A DNA stretch of 64,000 nucleotides from Brevibacillus laterosporus (lineage in GTDB: Bacteria > Bacillota > Bacilli > Brevibacillales > Brevibacillaceae), in NCBI GenBank assembly GCA_007833815.1, contig CP033464.1, positions 4,334,001 to 4,398,000 of the forward strand, written 5' to 3'. Of the stretch, positions 46,534 through 55,345 are shown piece by piece; the first letter of the stretch is position 1, and each line of letters begins with the position of its first letter. Below the pieces are notes generated by a model. That model had not been told where the DNA came from, did not search any database, and saw nothing but the letters and a program-made list of their open reading frames with translations. Position numbers and translations under genes: made by a program.

Positions 46534-46743
46534 TCAAAGAATAAATTCAACCTCTTCTTTTTCTACAGCGTGACTTGCAATATATTTAACGTAAGCTAAA
46601 ATTCTATCTACAAAATATATTGCTTCTTCTCTTCTTTCGATAGTATCCAACTTCTTATACACAGTTTTAAAAACTTTATCATATTTTCTCTGGGAGCCAC
46701 TGTTACTCCTCCTACATAATATTGGTTCAATCCCCATTTGCAT
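46534..46743 (-). CDS. Small helical protein, unknown
   Basis: 69 residues, largely helical and charged (YDKVFKTVYKKLDTIERREEAIYFVDRILAYVKYIASH). No family recognised. A competing frame inside it has a better ribosome-binding site (AGGAGGAG before a GTG), so the true start is uncertain. It follows the decayed small-gene cluster on the same strand. Confidence 0.35.
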   Translation of the reverse strand: MQMGIEPILCRRSNSGSQRKYDKVFKTVYKKLDTIERREEAIYFVDRILAYVKYIASHAVEKEEVEFIL

Positions 46744-46760
46744 TAATAGATAAAATTACG

Positions 46761-47326
46761 CTATAAAAAATAGAGGTAGCAATAAAACTTTACTTCTGCT
46801 TCAAAGGCTTCCATAGACGTATGGGACGCATGCTTATTTTCTGCTATCACTGATTGCTCCTTTAAATGATCTGATAAAAACATCATTCCATCTTATTATT
46901 TTTATATATTCGTTCAACTTCTACTTGGCTGTACCTGCTTGCCGCAATTTTTGCTTGTCTCCACGTATCATCATCAATTTTTAACTCTTTTGCTTTTCCT
47001 GTAATTTCTTATAGAGCCATCGTGCATGTTGATTGATCATGCCATACTCCAATGAATTGCCTGGTAAGGCAGACCCATCACGTTCAGAACGAGAAGAACA
47101 GACTCCCTGATCGTAAAACTCGGTAAAGTAGAGATATTCAATCCATAGATTAAATGCTTTTTCATACTTATCAGCATGTATCCATTGGCCCCCCCTTTCG
47201 AAATTTTTATTTGCTTGTATCCTTTAAACCAGCTTTAATTCCTTTTTCAAAAAATGTCACCTGCTCTTCTGTTAATTCTACTCCTGAAACTTTATAATTT
47301 GGGGAATAATGGGATTTATCTACTTA
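46761..47326 (-). pseudogene. Cluster of decayed small phage-like genes
   Basis: Four short frames follow each other on the minus strand. In order of transcription: a 3' end (VELTEEQVTFFEKGIKAG) ending at 47207; a 66-codon frame 47181-46981 (KYEKAFNLWIEYLYFTEFYD), whose only start is an ATA seven nt after a G7 tract; a frame ending at 46883 (DDDTWRQAKIAASRYSQVEV) with no start; and a 41-residue ORF 46886-46761 coupled through ATGA. Composition is coding-like but starts are missing, so the block is largely dead. Confidence 0.45.
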
Positions 47327-47454
47327 TGGTACGGTTCACCGCGCAGTCTGTAAATAATGATGAACCCCAAATGATACGCACCCTTGATTTAAGTCAATGA
47401 ACCGTCATAACCCGCGTATTACAATGAAATTAATTCAGAAAAATAGGGGGTTAT

Positions 47455-48177
47455 TTGATGGTTACCTCAGGAAAAGAACTAACAGATCAGCGAAAAACTG
47501 CTCTAACTGCTGGGACATCGCTTATCATTATGACACTTGCTGCATTTTTTTCGTGTGGCTTTGTCCATGGAAGCCTTGTGGTGCAAGAGGATGCCAGCAC
47601 CACATTTCATAACATCATGTCATCAAATATGCTTTTCAAAGCTGAAATCTTTGGTTGGGTCATCATCCTGATCTGTGACATAGTGGTCGCCTGGGCTTTC
47701 TATATTTTCCTGAAGCCAATTAATAAAAGTCTTTCATTGCTCGGTGCATAGCTCCGTCTTACCTATGCGACTATATTGGGAATTGCCATACTGAATTTAA
47801 TATTTGTGTTGCTTCTCTCAAACAGTACAGACTATTTATTATTATTTAAAACCGATCAACTTCAAGCACATGTGATGCTGTATTTGGAAGCATTTGATTC
47901 GATCTGGTCTATTGGTTTACTAATTTTTGGCGGGCATCTATTGATTGTGGGCTGTTTGGCTTTCAAATCAGTCAACATACCTAAAGTCATTAGCATCTTA
48001 TTGTTGATTGCTTCAATAGGCTATATTGTCATTCACCTCTGTAATACGTTTCTTCCACAATACGATGGGATCATTACGATACTTAAACTTGTATTTACTG
48101 TGCCAATGATTGTAGGAGAATTAGGCTTTGGATTATGGTTGCTGTTAAGAGGAGGAAAAGTCTCTATAAAGGCGTGA
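47455..48177 (+). pseudogene. DUF4386 membrane protein broken by one nonsense codon
   Basis: The frame reads through 241 codons with a single internal TAG at 47749-47751 (GA*LRLTYATILGIAIL). Hydrophobic segments and the FRLxYA-like core after the break match DUF4386 membrane proteins; the codon was probably TGG or CAG. Without the stop it would give about 240 residues and six to seven helices. A GGGGG site precedes the ATG. It converges with the broken Crp-like gene, a common pairing for this family. Confidence 0.75.
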
Positions 48178-48184
48178 CATCTGC

Positions 48185-48746
48185 CTAATTATTATCTTTA
48201 TGGACCCGCTTCTTGATTCTGCTTAATGACTCTGGGGTAATACCGAGATAACTCGCCAATTGATGTTGGGGTACACGATCGATTAAATGAGGTTCGTTTC
48301 AGTAATAGTGCTTTGAAGCGTTCTTCAGGTGTAGAAGCGATAAATGCAGCGAATTCATCTTGCACCTGACCAAAGTTTTCCTCTATCATCTTGCGTGTCA
48401 TTGATTCCAATTGAGTGTATTTGTTATACATGTCTTTTTCGGTATCTAGGTCACCAACGACCAATACGGAGTCTTCATGACACGTAATGGTGTACTCGGA
48501 TGACTTATCTAGTTTATGATGATTGAAAATCGAACTTGCTTGCTCTTCTGTGTAGAAATTGGATGTGATCTCTTTTCCCGTTTCATCAATCGAATACTGC
48601 CTTACGCATCCCTTCAACACGAAATAACATTTAGTGGGAACATCTCCTTGTCTAAGGAGAACTGTTCCTTTTTTATATTCCTCAATAAGTATATCTTCAG
48701 CAATAGCCTGTTGTTCTTCTTCGTTAAGTGATGTAAATCTAGTCAA
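48185..48746 (-). pseudogene. Crp/Fnr family regulator with a 3' frameshift
   Basis: The cyclic-nucleotide-binding fold is intact (VLLRQGDVPTKCYFVLKGCVRQY). Around 48290 the frame shifts: the +1 frame continues [30 protein letters not shown] to a stop at 48185, which is the expected DNA-binding C-terminus. One base change thus removes the helix-turn-helix from the readable protein. It presumably once regulated the adjacent DUF4386 gene. Confidence 0.78.
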
Positions 48747-48854
48747 ATACTTTGAACAATATTCTTTTCATTTTGCTCTCCTTTCATCTCGTAGATTACT
48801 GCTTACTGTCAATACATTAATCATTATATACTCACCATCAGTCCTCTGTCTTGA

Positions 48855-49796
48855 TGTACTATTGATCTGAAGCCATCTTGCAAGGAACAAACCCTGGACC
48901 CTTTATTTGCAGAAGAACAGAATGAGCAATCAACTATTCAGTTACAAACTAAAGAATCCTCAACGCCTCCTATCTTAGAAGTTGGCTTTTATAAGATTAT
49001 TTCAAGTCTAGCTTTGGGTAAGTTACCTGCAACTTTATCTGTGCGTGCTAAGGATGAGAATACTCTTGCTGCTTCTATTGATGTAAACAGTAAATACAAA
49101 ATTGAAGGTTTACCAGCTCAGTTATCCATTCTAAGAAAATCAGTTGGTACTGAATTGAGTTGTTCTATGGATGTGGTAGGTAAACGGAATAGTTCAATGT
49201 CAGCTTCTTTAACCATTGAGAAGAAGCTCAGAGAAACTGTAGTTCCTGCTGAACTTACAGTAAGAAGGTTAGAAGCTTCATCCTTATTAAGTTCAATAAG
49301 TATTGAGAAGAAGCCACGTATGAACCAGTTAGACGCTTCATTGACTGTACGTGTGGCAAGACATCAAGAACTATTTTCCAACTTGACTATTGAAAAGAAA
49401 GAGCGATTAAAAGAGCTTCGTGCCAATATTAAAGTTGCCTATGTGAAGAGTTTGCTTTCTACTTTCAGTATTGAGAAGAAGGAAAGAAATCGTGAACTCA
49501 CATGTTTATTGACTGTTAGACAAAAAGGTAACGAAAAACTAGGTAGTTCAATTGTTATTCCGTCAAGGAAGTTGCTCCCTAGTCAAATGTCTGTTCGACA
49601 TGTTAGAGATTTCCCATGTAGTATTCAAGTTAATTCAGGATTCTTAAATGCAGAGATTAAAGTTAGAGGATACCGTGATACTACACTTCCAACTAGTATT
49701 ACGGTGCGAGTAAGAAGAATTAGTGACATACATGCGAGGATTACAGTGAGGAATCTTCAATATGATGCAGATGCTGGCTATGTGTTTATTTTGTAG
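48855..49796 (+). pseudogene. Phage-type repeat (tail-like) protein, 5' truncated
   Basis: The coding-like frame begins abruptly after a TGA at 48852 (KPSCKEQTLDPLFAEEQ) without an ATG; the first possible start is a TTG at 49014. About 310 residues contain repeated short beta units, LxxSLTVRxxx alternating with SxTIEKKxR, at roughly 30-35-residue spacing. Such repetitive beta proteins occur at virion tails. A shorter degraded copy lies at 40560. Likely a recombination relic. Confidence 0.6.
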
Positions 49797-49916
49797 GAGA
49801 TGCTGAGGCTCTAAAACAACTCATGACCTCCCTTTAGCTTAGACTGCTGGAGGTTATTATTTTAAAAACAAGAAAAATATGTTATTATATTGTAAAGTGT
49901 GGAAGGAGGGGTTTAG

Positions 49917-50093
49917 GTGTATTTACGACTGATGCAAAAGCTAACCATTATAATTATAGCCTTATTTGCAGTAATAGTACTTGTCGGCTTGTTATTTCCA
50001 AAAGGAGCTATTTTCACTCAAATTATTATGACAATAATTTTATTAATGCTAATTGCATATTCATTTTATTATAAGGGGAAAAAGGCTAGATAA
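49917..50093 (+). CDS. Small two-helix membrane protein
   Basis: 58 residues, GTG start with GGAGG eight nt upstream. Two hydrophobic stretches (IIIIALFAVIVLVGLLF and IIMTIILLMLIAYSFYY) are separated by a PKGAIFTQ loop, with a basic tail (KGKKAR). It has its own terminator. Function unknown; small peptides of this form occur in phage lysis regions and in signalling loci. Confidence 0.6.
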   Translation: MYLRLMQKLTIIIIALFAVIVLVGLLFPKGAIFTQIIMTIILLMLIAYSFYYKGKKAR

Positions 50094-50111
50094 TATAACC
50101 TAGCCTTTTTT
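50081..50111. terminator. Bidirectional terminator
   Basis: AAAGGCTAG pairs with CTAGCCTTT around a 10-nt loop and a run of Ts follows. It serves the 49917 gene and the converging secreted-protein gene at 50118. Confidence 0.85.
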
Positions 50112-50117
50112 TATTAA

Positions 50118-51011
50118 TTACAGTTCGTTTATTCCACCATAAGTACTTCCCTTAACTGTAGACCCTACATAAACCTCAAATATTTCGGTATTTAGGGTGA
50201 TCCCAAAGTACTTCCACCCTATGATACCCTCTGCTCTTAGTCTTGTGTATACTTCGCAATACTCCTCTTTTTCTTCAGAGAAGTTTCTTACTTTCCCCAA
50301 AGCTCTTTCATCAACAGTTAGTATCGTGCCACCAACATATTTTTTCCAATCTCCATCATTATAAACTGCTTTTACTTTTTTCCCGTCATATTCAAATTGA
50401 CCCTTTGCCCACACTTCTAAAGCTTTTAACCCCCATCCATTATAAAATTCGTATCTAGACTCTTTCCTTTCTGTTTTTTTAGCTGTAGCGCTTGCTTTGA
50501 CTTCTTTAGCGTTTAACGATGGCTCTTCAATTGTGCTAAGAGATTGAATAATTACCTCACCTGCGTCTCCTACATATACGACTAATTCACCATCTTTCTT
50601 ATTAAAATCAATAAATTGACCATAACCAGCCGGACTATTATGTTTTTCCATAAAATTTCCTACAGAAAATTTATTTTTATTCTTAGCATTATAAAGCTTT
50701 AGTGCTTTTGACTTTTCTGGGAAAACATCTTCAACACTTAGAGATGAATCATTCATCTCTTGTGGTGCTGGGAATTTTTTGTAGTGTTCCTCAATAACTT
50801 TTTCAATTTCTTCCGAGTTTTCTATCTTCTTTGATTTCAATTTTTCCAAATCATGTATAAGTTCAGGAACGTGTTTATCCATGTAGTCTTTAACAACTGA
50901 AATTGTGTCTTCCTTTTCCTTATTAAGCTCTTTTGCGTATGCTTCAGGAACTATGGAGAAAGCACTTAAAGCTAACATAGTAGACAGAGCCAAACCTGCT
51001 AATTTTTTCAT
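50118..51011 (-). CDS. Secreted protein, unknown function
   Basis: 297 residues with a classical signal peptide (MKKLAGLALSTMLALSAF, cleavage near AYAKE at about residue 26). The next ~60 residues are helical and charged. The C-terminal half is beta-rich (GQFEYDGKKVKAVYNDGDWKK, then TVKGSTYGG). No recognised family. GGAGGA precedes the ATG. It is single-gene and convergent with the small membrane-protein gene; a surface or toxin-like role cannot be excluded. Confidence 0.6.
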   Translation of the reverse strand: MKKLAGLALSTMLALSAFSIVPEAYAKELNKEKEDTISVVKDYMDKHVPELIHDLEKLKSKKIENSEEIEKVIEEHYKKFPAPQEMNDSSLSVEDVFPEKSKALKLYNAKNKNKFSVGNFMEKHNSPAGYGQFIDFNKKDGELVVYVGDAGEVIIQSLSTIEEPSLNAKEVKASATAKKTERKESRYEFYNGWGLKALEVWAKGQFEYDGKKVKAVYNDGDWKKYVGGTILTVDERALGKVRNFSEEKEEYCEVYTRLRAEGIIGWKYFGITLNTEIFEVYVGSTVKGSTYGGINEL

Positions 51012-51112
51012 ATAAATTCCTCCTGATATTTTTGTTTTTTATATGTTGAAGTAGATTCTTGTAGTTTATTCTAAAAGACTTTCGTACAACCTATTTTCAT
51101 CTGACATCTACT

Positions 51113-51298
51113 TCAGTCATTTTGTAAGCAAAGCTTTTGAAAGACAACAATGTACTCATCTAGTTGTTGGCTCATCTGCAATACTTCTGGATGTAAAAAT
51201 GAACCTTTTTTGAAATACCGATGCTCTAACTCTTTACGGAGGACTTCTATAAGCTTCTGTAAATCGTTTTCTAATTTTAAATTTCCTGCTTTCTTCAC
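51113..51298 (-). CDS. Spo0E-like aspartyl-phosphate phosphatase
   Basis: 61 residues, the size of Spo0E-family proteins. Two helices are present, with the family's SQxLD signature visible as MSQQLDEYIV. Spo0E proteins dephosphorylate Spo0A-P and delay sporulation. The GTG start lacks a strong ribosome-binding site, so the start is uncertain. It is on the same strand as, and ~285 nt downstream of, the pro-peptide gene, making it a possible output of that signalling locus. Confidence 0.7.
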   Translation of the reverse strand: MKKAGNLKLENDLQKLIEVLRKELEHRYFKKGSFLHPEVLQMSQQLDEYIVVFQKLCLQND

Positions 51299-51351
51299 TT
51301 ATCAGTGAGTGGTAAAATAAACTTGAGAAACATTTTTTGTTCCTCAAGCTG

Positions 51352-51390
51352 GGGGCGTTCCGATGGTGTGCAAACTAACGGGAACGCCCC
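51352..51390. terminator. Strong hairpin upstream of the Spo0E-like gene
   Basis: GGGGCGTTCC pairs perfectly with GGAACGCCCC around a 19-nt loop, with TTTT on the plus side. An additional CTTGAG/CTCAAG hairpin lies just left of it (about 51322-51347). Confidence 0.6.
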
Positions 51391-51536
51391 TTTTAGTTAA
51401 CAAATCATATAGATTGAAAGCGACACCTCCTTTCTTCCTCCTGTGTATTATTTTACCATCCCGTTCTAAATTTCCCTTAAAAAATCATCAAATTGAAACG
51501 TTTTACAAATTACGACAAAATATCGGCGAAAAAACA

Positions 51537-51565
51537 TAAAAAAAGAACGCCATTGGATAGCGTTC
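51537..51565 (-). terminator. Terminator after the signalling pro-peptide gene
   Basis: On the minus strand GAACGC pairs with GCGTTC around a 9-nt loop, followed by TTTTTTT. It closes the receptor/pro-peptide operon. Confidence 0.78.
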
Positions 51566-51581
51566 GGAAATAACAAAAGTA

Positions 51582-51719
51582 TCAATAGCCTGGATCAGCA
51601 TTATTTGCACGCATACTGAAAAGCTCCAGATTATTTGCTTCTTCTATTTTAACTGAAGCAAAACCAATATTTGTAATTAAACCTAAAGATAATAACATTA
51701 GAACAATTTTTTTTCTCAT
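51582..51719 (-). CDS. Exported 45-residue pro-peptide (Phr/AimP-like signal candidate)
   Basis: A short gene with GGGGG six nt before its ATG. The translation opens with a basic start and hydrophobic core (MRKKIVLMLLSLGLITNIGF), the form of a Sec signal peptide. A polar region follows and the chain ends RANNADPGY. This is the architecture of Phr, NprX and AimP precursors, whose C-terminal 5-10 residues are cut out, exported and re-imported. It starts 13 nt after the HTH-TPR gene, and its ribosome-binding site abuts that gene's end. The mature peptide is probably within the last nine residues. Confidence 0.7.
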   Translation of the reverse strand: MRKKIVLMLLSLGLITNIGFASVKIEEANNLELFSMRANNADPGY

Positions 51720-51732
51720 TGGAATCCCCCTT

Positions 51733-53016
51733 TCACTTACTCTTTTTCCCATTTATTTCATTATACGCCTCTTCTAACTTTTTTACATATTGCAAATCAA
51801 TTGGTCTTGAATTTTTTGAGAAATATTTGAAAATTTCTTGTAAGCATTCTGTACTTTCGATGTGATCACCTATTTTCCCGTACGTTGTTATGCTGTTAAT
51901 GTAGCTTTCCATGCCTTCCGCAAGAAGTCCTTTGTTTATTTGGAAAGCGCCTTTTTGACGGTAGTACCTTGCAAGAGATGTTAATTTATAAGGTGTATGT
52001 GCATTATCGGGTAATAATTCCCTTTCCTTGTTTATTATTTCATGTATTGATTCTGCAATATTGAAATGAACATATATCCCAAGCAATTCATTTATTACAT
52101 GTATTTTATTTTCCTTGCTTAATTCATCCATAGATTTTTTTAACATTGGAATCGCTATCTCATACTCTTTCTTCTTTGCTTTGGTGATAGCTCGTGTAAT
52201 CATGGATGATTCCTGAACGAATTTATATTCGAATCTTTCGAAAATATCCAACAAATCTTCAACAGAGTCATAATTATGTAAGTCAGAATATGAATTAATC
52301 ATAGCTAAATATGCTCTAGCCTTCAGCTCAGTATCATTTTTTTCTAGAACTATTCCAGCTTGGCATAGTTCAATACATGTTTCGTATTTTTTTATAGCAT
52401 ATGCTTGAAGTGCCATTCTAAAATATAAAATTATCTGTTCCTCTTCAGATAAAAAATCTGCATAGTGAACAACCTCTTCACCAATTTTAAATGATTCCTC
52501 CATATTTTTTAAATCTTGTCTTTCAATTAGATATTTTTGCAAGGATGGTTTGGCTATATATGGTGGTATTCCGTGTACTCTTGAGTATTTAATAATTGTA
52601 TTATAAAGCGACAGTCTAACTTCATTGTTTGCAGTATTATTAGCAAGACAAAATACATGCTCTAATAATACATATGTTTCTTCTTTAGAATTCTCAAGGA
52701 ATTTCATTGCCACTTTAGTCATCAAAGAAGAGCTTGAGACTTCAATGCACAACTGTAATATATCATCCAAGACTTCAATCCGGTGTTCTATTTCAATATA
52801 GCGTTCAATGATCTCTTCATAGGGGATTCCTAAAACATCTGCAATCGGTTTTAATGTCCGAAGCTCTGGACGTTTCGTTTCCCCAGATTCAATCTTCGAT
52901 AAGACCCCCTTACTAACTCCTGACACTCTCCCCAGTTCCGATAGACTAATACCCATCTCTGTTCTTTTCCCTTTTATCAGTTCCCCCAATGTTGTGAAAG
53001 TTAGACTGTCAACCAT
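51733..53016 (-). CDS. RRNPP-type HTH-TPR peptide-responsive regulator
   Basis: 427 residues. The N-terminal helix-turn-helix of the Xre type spans about residues 9-63 (TLGELIKGKRTEMGISLSEL, then SKGVLSKIESGE). The rest is helical with repeated TPR-like pairs (IILYFRMALQAYAIKKYETCIELC; AYLAMINSYSDLHNYDSVEDLL; LGIYVHFNIAESI). PlcR, NprR and AimR share this layout and bind imported peptides through the TPR domain. GGGGA precedes the ATG. A Phr-like precursor follows 13 nt later. Lysis genes run divergently on the other side. Confidence 0.85.
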   Translation of the reverse strand: MVDSLTFTTLGELIKGKRTEMGISLSELGRVSGVSKGVLSKIESGETKRPELRTLKPIADVLGIPYEEIIERYIEIEHRIEVLDDILQLCIEVSSSSLMTKVAMKFLENSKEETYVLLEHVFCLANNTANNEVRLSLYNTIIKYSRVHGIPPYIAKPSLQKYLIERQDLKNMEESFKIGEEVVHYADFLSEEEQIILYFRMALQAYAIKKYETCIELCQAGIVLEKNDTELKARAYLAMINSYSDLHNYDSVEDLLDIFERFEYKFVQESSMITRAITKAKKKEYEIAIPMLKKSMDELSKENKIHVINELLGIYVHFNIAESIHEIINKERELLPDNAHTPYKLTSLARYYRQKGAFQINKGLLAEGMESYINSITTYGKIGDHIESTECLQEIFKYFSKNSRPIDLQYVKKLEEAYNEINGKKSK

Positions 53017-53268
53017 GTCAATCCCCTTCCCAATTTATCAGTAGTTCCTTTATTAATCTTAACTCAATTCTAACTTTATTGTATAATTTTGTAAATAACA
53101 ATAAAAATTATTGGATTAAATAATTTTTTTTACATATAGCAACTTGAAAGGTGGTCTTCATAAATTCTGAATCCAAAATCTCATAAATCAATTCCTATAC
53201 GTTGGAAAGGAGGTTAATCAAATATTGCTCATGTTACACACGACACCATGTTGAAAGGAACTATTACA

Positions 53269-53634
53269 ATGTCAAATAATCAAGTTTTAGAAGTGAAAAT
53301 TGAGAATCTACACAGAGAACTATATGAGCTTAAGGAAGAGACAAAAGAAGACATCAAGGAAATCAATAGCAGTAGCAGCATTAAGGGAAATGAGAAGTTG
53401 TTTAATAAGGCGATTGTCACTATGACAGAAAATATTACAAGATTAACGACAATTGCTGATCAACAACGTGAAGAAATCAGATTGATTCGAGAGGCTAAAG
53501 CATCACAGGGAAATGATGATAAGAAATTTCTTCAAAGTACAACTAAGCAGCTTTTACTTTTATTCAGTATGATTCTGTTGGGAGCTTTGGCTTCTCTTGG
53601 AATTAGTACTCAAGTGGTTGATATTTTTAAATAA
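53269..53634 (+). CDS. XhlA-like phage lysis protein
   Basis: 121 residues from the ATG at 53269, with AAAGGA nine nt upstream. A long coiled coil (residues ~7-90) is followed by one C-terminal membrane helix (LLLLFSMILLGALASLGIS). This is the layout of hemolysin XhlA, which acts with a holin and an endolysin in PBSX-type phages. The endolysin and a holin-like gene follow. Confidence 0.72.
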   Translation: MSNNQVLEVKIENLHRELYELKEETKEDIKEINSSSSIKGNEKLFNKAIVTMTENITRLTTIADQQREEIRLIREAKASQGNDDKKFLQSTTKQLLLLFSMILLGALASLGISTQVVDIFK

Positions 53635-53655
53635 ATTCGTAGGAGAGAAATACAT

Positions 53656-54344
53656 ATGAGTGATTTTTTAACCCCATACAGAGTAACTTCCCCCTATGGG
53701 AGACGATCTGATCCTTTCAATGGTAATAAGGTTCATCATACTGGAATTGACTTGGTAAAAAGATCAGGTGGTAAGAATGCACCCATAGAATCTTTTACAG
53801 ATGGAGTTGTAATTTTCTCTAAAGAAATACCTGATAACATTAGAGGTACAGGCTATGGAGGCTCCGGCTTGCAGTCGCCATTAAAGATAATAATAACCAT
53901 AATTTAATGTACGCTCACCTATCTAAGTCGTTTGTTAAAGTTGGGGACAAGGTAAAAGCAAATCAAGTCATTGGCTTACAAGGTAGCACAGGTCGTTCAA
54001 CAGGTAAGCATTTACACTTTGAAGTTAGAGCCAAGTGTTCACCAAGTGGTGGATTTGGCAACGACATTAACCCTATTGAATATCTAGATAAGCACTATAA
54101 AAAAGAACAACCTATTGCTTCACCAGTCACACCAATTAAAAATAAGGAGGAAGAATTCATGAAATTCATTATGTCAGAACAAGGTAAATCTTATGCAAAA
54201 GAAGCAATCAACAGTTTATCTAAGAAAGGTTACTTAAACAGTCCTAGCGACTGGGAGAAACGTGTAGAGAATGGTGAGATTTATCAAGAACTTCCTTGGA
54301 TGACCCTACTGTTGCTTGATCGAATTTCAGATCACAGAGAATAA
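53656..54344 (+). pseudogene. M23 peptidase endolysin with a one-base frameshift
   Basis: The first frame encodes SPYGRRSDPFNGNKVHHTGIDL (zinc ligands in HxxxD) but breaks near 53871. The other frame resumes with [19 protein letters not shown] and the catalytic HLHFEV, then a C-terminal helical region. One G is missing around GGCTTGCAGTC, where GGCTTGGCAGTC would restore a single ~229-residue LytM-type endopeptidase. The AGGAG site and start are intact. The lysis cassette is therefore defective. Confidence 0.8.
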
Positions 54345-54372
54345 AAGTAAAAATAAAAAGGAGTATGATAAA

Positions 54373-54504
54373 ATGAGTATTTTATTAGGTAAAATTGTAT
54401 TAGATGTAGCTCATCTTCTACTGTTAGCAGTAGGAACATGGGCTATTTTTTATTTGGTTACGTTTCTCAAAGGTAAAATTAAAAAGGAATATGCTCTTAC
54501 GTAA
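54373..54504 (+). CDS. Small holin-like membrane protein
   Basis: 43 residues, one membrane helix (VLDVAHLLLLAVGTWAIFYLVTF) and a basic tail (GKIKKEY). AAGGAG lies nine nt before the ATG. It follows the endolysin directly, as holins often do. A single helix is short for a functional holin. Confidence 0.55.
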   Translation: MSILLGKIVLDVAHLLLLAVGTWAIFYLVTFLKGKIKKEYALT

Positions 54505-55000
54505 CAAAGATTGTGAGGATTTCTGGATGAAGTTCCAGGATAAATATGTATACATTCGCTATTCCCCTTTAAAGAAGAAAAATCTTCCATTCGAAGGTTT
54601 ACGTGGCTACCTTCAGTCATATTTCATGATTTTTGGGACAGCCCTTAGTATTATCATTTGAATATAACAATCAGCTATAATCGGTTCATTCTATGACTTG
54701 AGCTAACTCCGTGAAGATGACACCCAATGCAAAGGCTCCCGCGTCTGGATAGCCGAGGCTTCTTTCACCAACCGTTCCTGTTCCCAATCCTACAGTTAGA
54801 CGAGAGCGAATCGTTTTGCAAGGTGAAATCCCCAGTCCGGCAAATCCCCCCTCTGGGTGCAAATTTCATACAAGATGTCCATATGTAATTCCTTTGTGCT
54901 CCAACCAAGCTCCAAGGTATCTGGAAGTTGGTCCCCATCATTATGTGGCGTGTCATTTGGTTTAATACCTGTTAGTCAACGAATGGTGCTGTCCGAGAGT
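54505..55000. pseudogene. Degenerate region with scrambled coding fragments
   Basis: On the minus strand one frame reads [20 protein letters not shown] and ends at two stops near 54817, while a neighbouring frame continues [20 protein letters not shown] to a stop near 54693. This looks like a gene split by a frameshift with its 5' end missing; the family is not recognised. On the plus strand 54505-54660 carries a short open stretch (EDFWMKFQDKYVYIRYSPLKK) without a start. No intact gene is supported. Confidence 0.3.
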
Positions 55001-55002
55001 AT

Positions 55003-55058
55003 AAAAACAAAAGGTTTTTCCTAACAGTTGTCCACACCAAATAAACCTTTTGTTTTTT
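55003..55058. terminator. Long inverted repeat, terminator-like
   Basis: AAAACAAAAGGTTT pairs with AAACCTTTTGTTTT around a 25-nt loop, followed by TT. It separates the decayed phage region from the scdA region. Confidence 0.55.
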
Positions 55059-55263
55059 CAAAGTCCTTTTTGATTTCAACTTATGTAGAACGTCTATTTT
55101 TTGATAGCAGTCAATGTATACGTATGATCTTGGAAACTAGGATCAGTCGTGAGTTAAAAGATAAATGGATTTCTCCACAGTCTGAAAGCTCTAAAATTAT
55201 TAGAGTTTTTTTTACCTATTTTTATCAGTAATAATAAATGGTGATGAAATTAACACATTATAA

Positions 55264-55277
55264 GTGATTGATATCAC
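55264..55277 (+). promoter_or_regulatory. Crp/Fnr-type operator upstream of scdA
   Basis: GTGATTGATATCAC is a GTGA-N6-TCAC palindrome centred at 55270.5. A TATTCT -10 box at 55300-55305 would put the transcription start near 55312, about 41.5 nt from the centre, the spacing of class II activation. The Crp-like protein encoded at 56511 is the obvious candidate regulator. Confidence 0.6.
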
Positions 55278-55345
55278 GACGTTAACTCAAAATTATTCAT
55301 ATTCTTAATCTAGATACAAAATTTAAACTTTATGGAGGCATTCAT

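Noticed and set aside
55028..55231. 67-codon frame starting in the 55.0 kb inverted repeat
   Set aside because: Its TTG start lies in the terminator loop and its product has no recognisable pattern.
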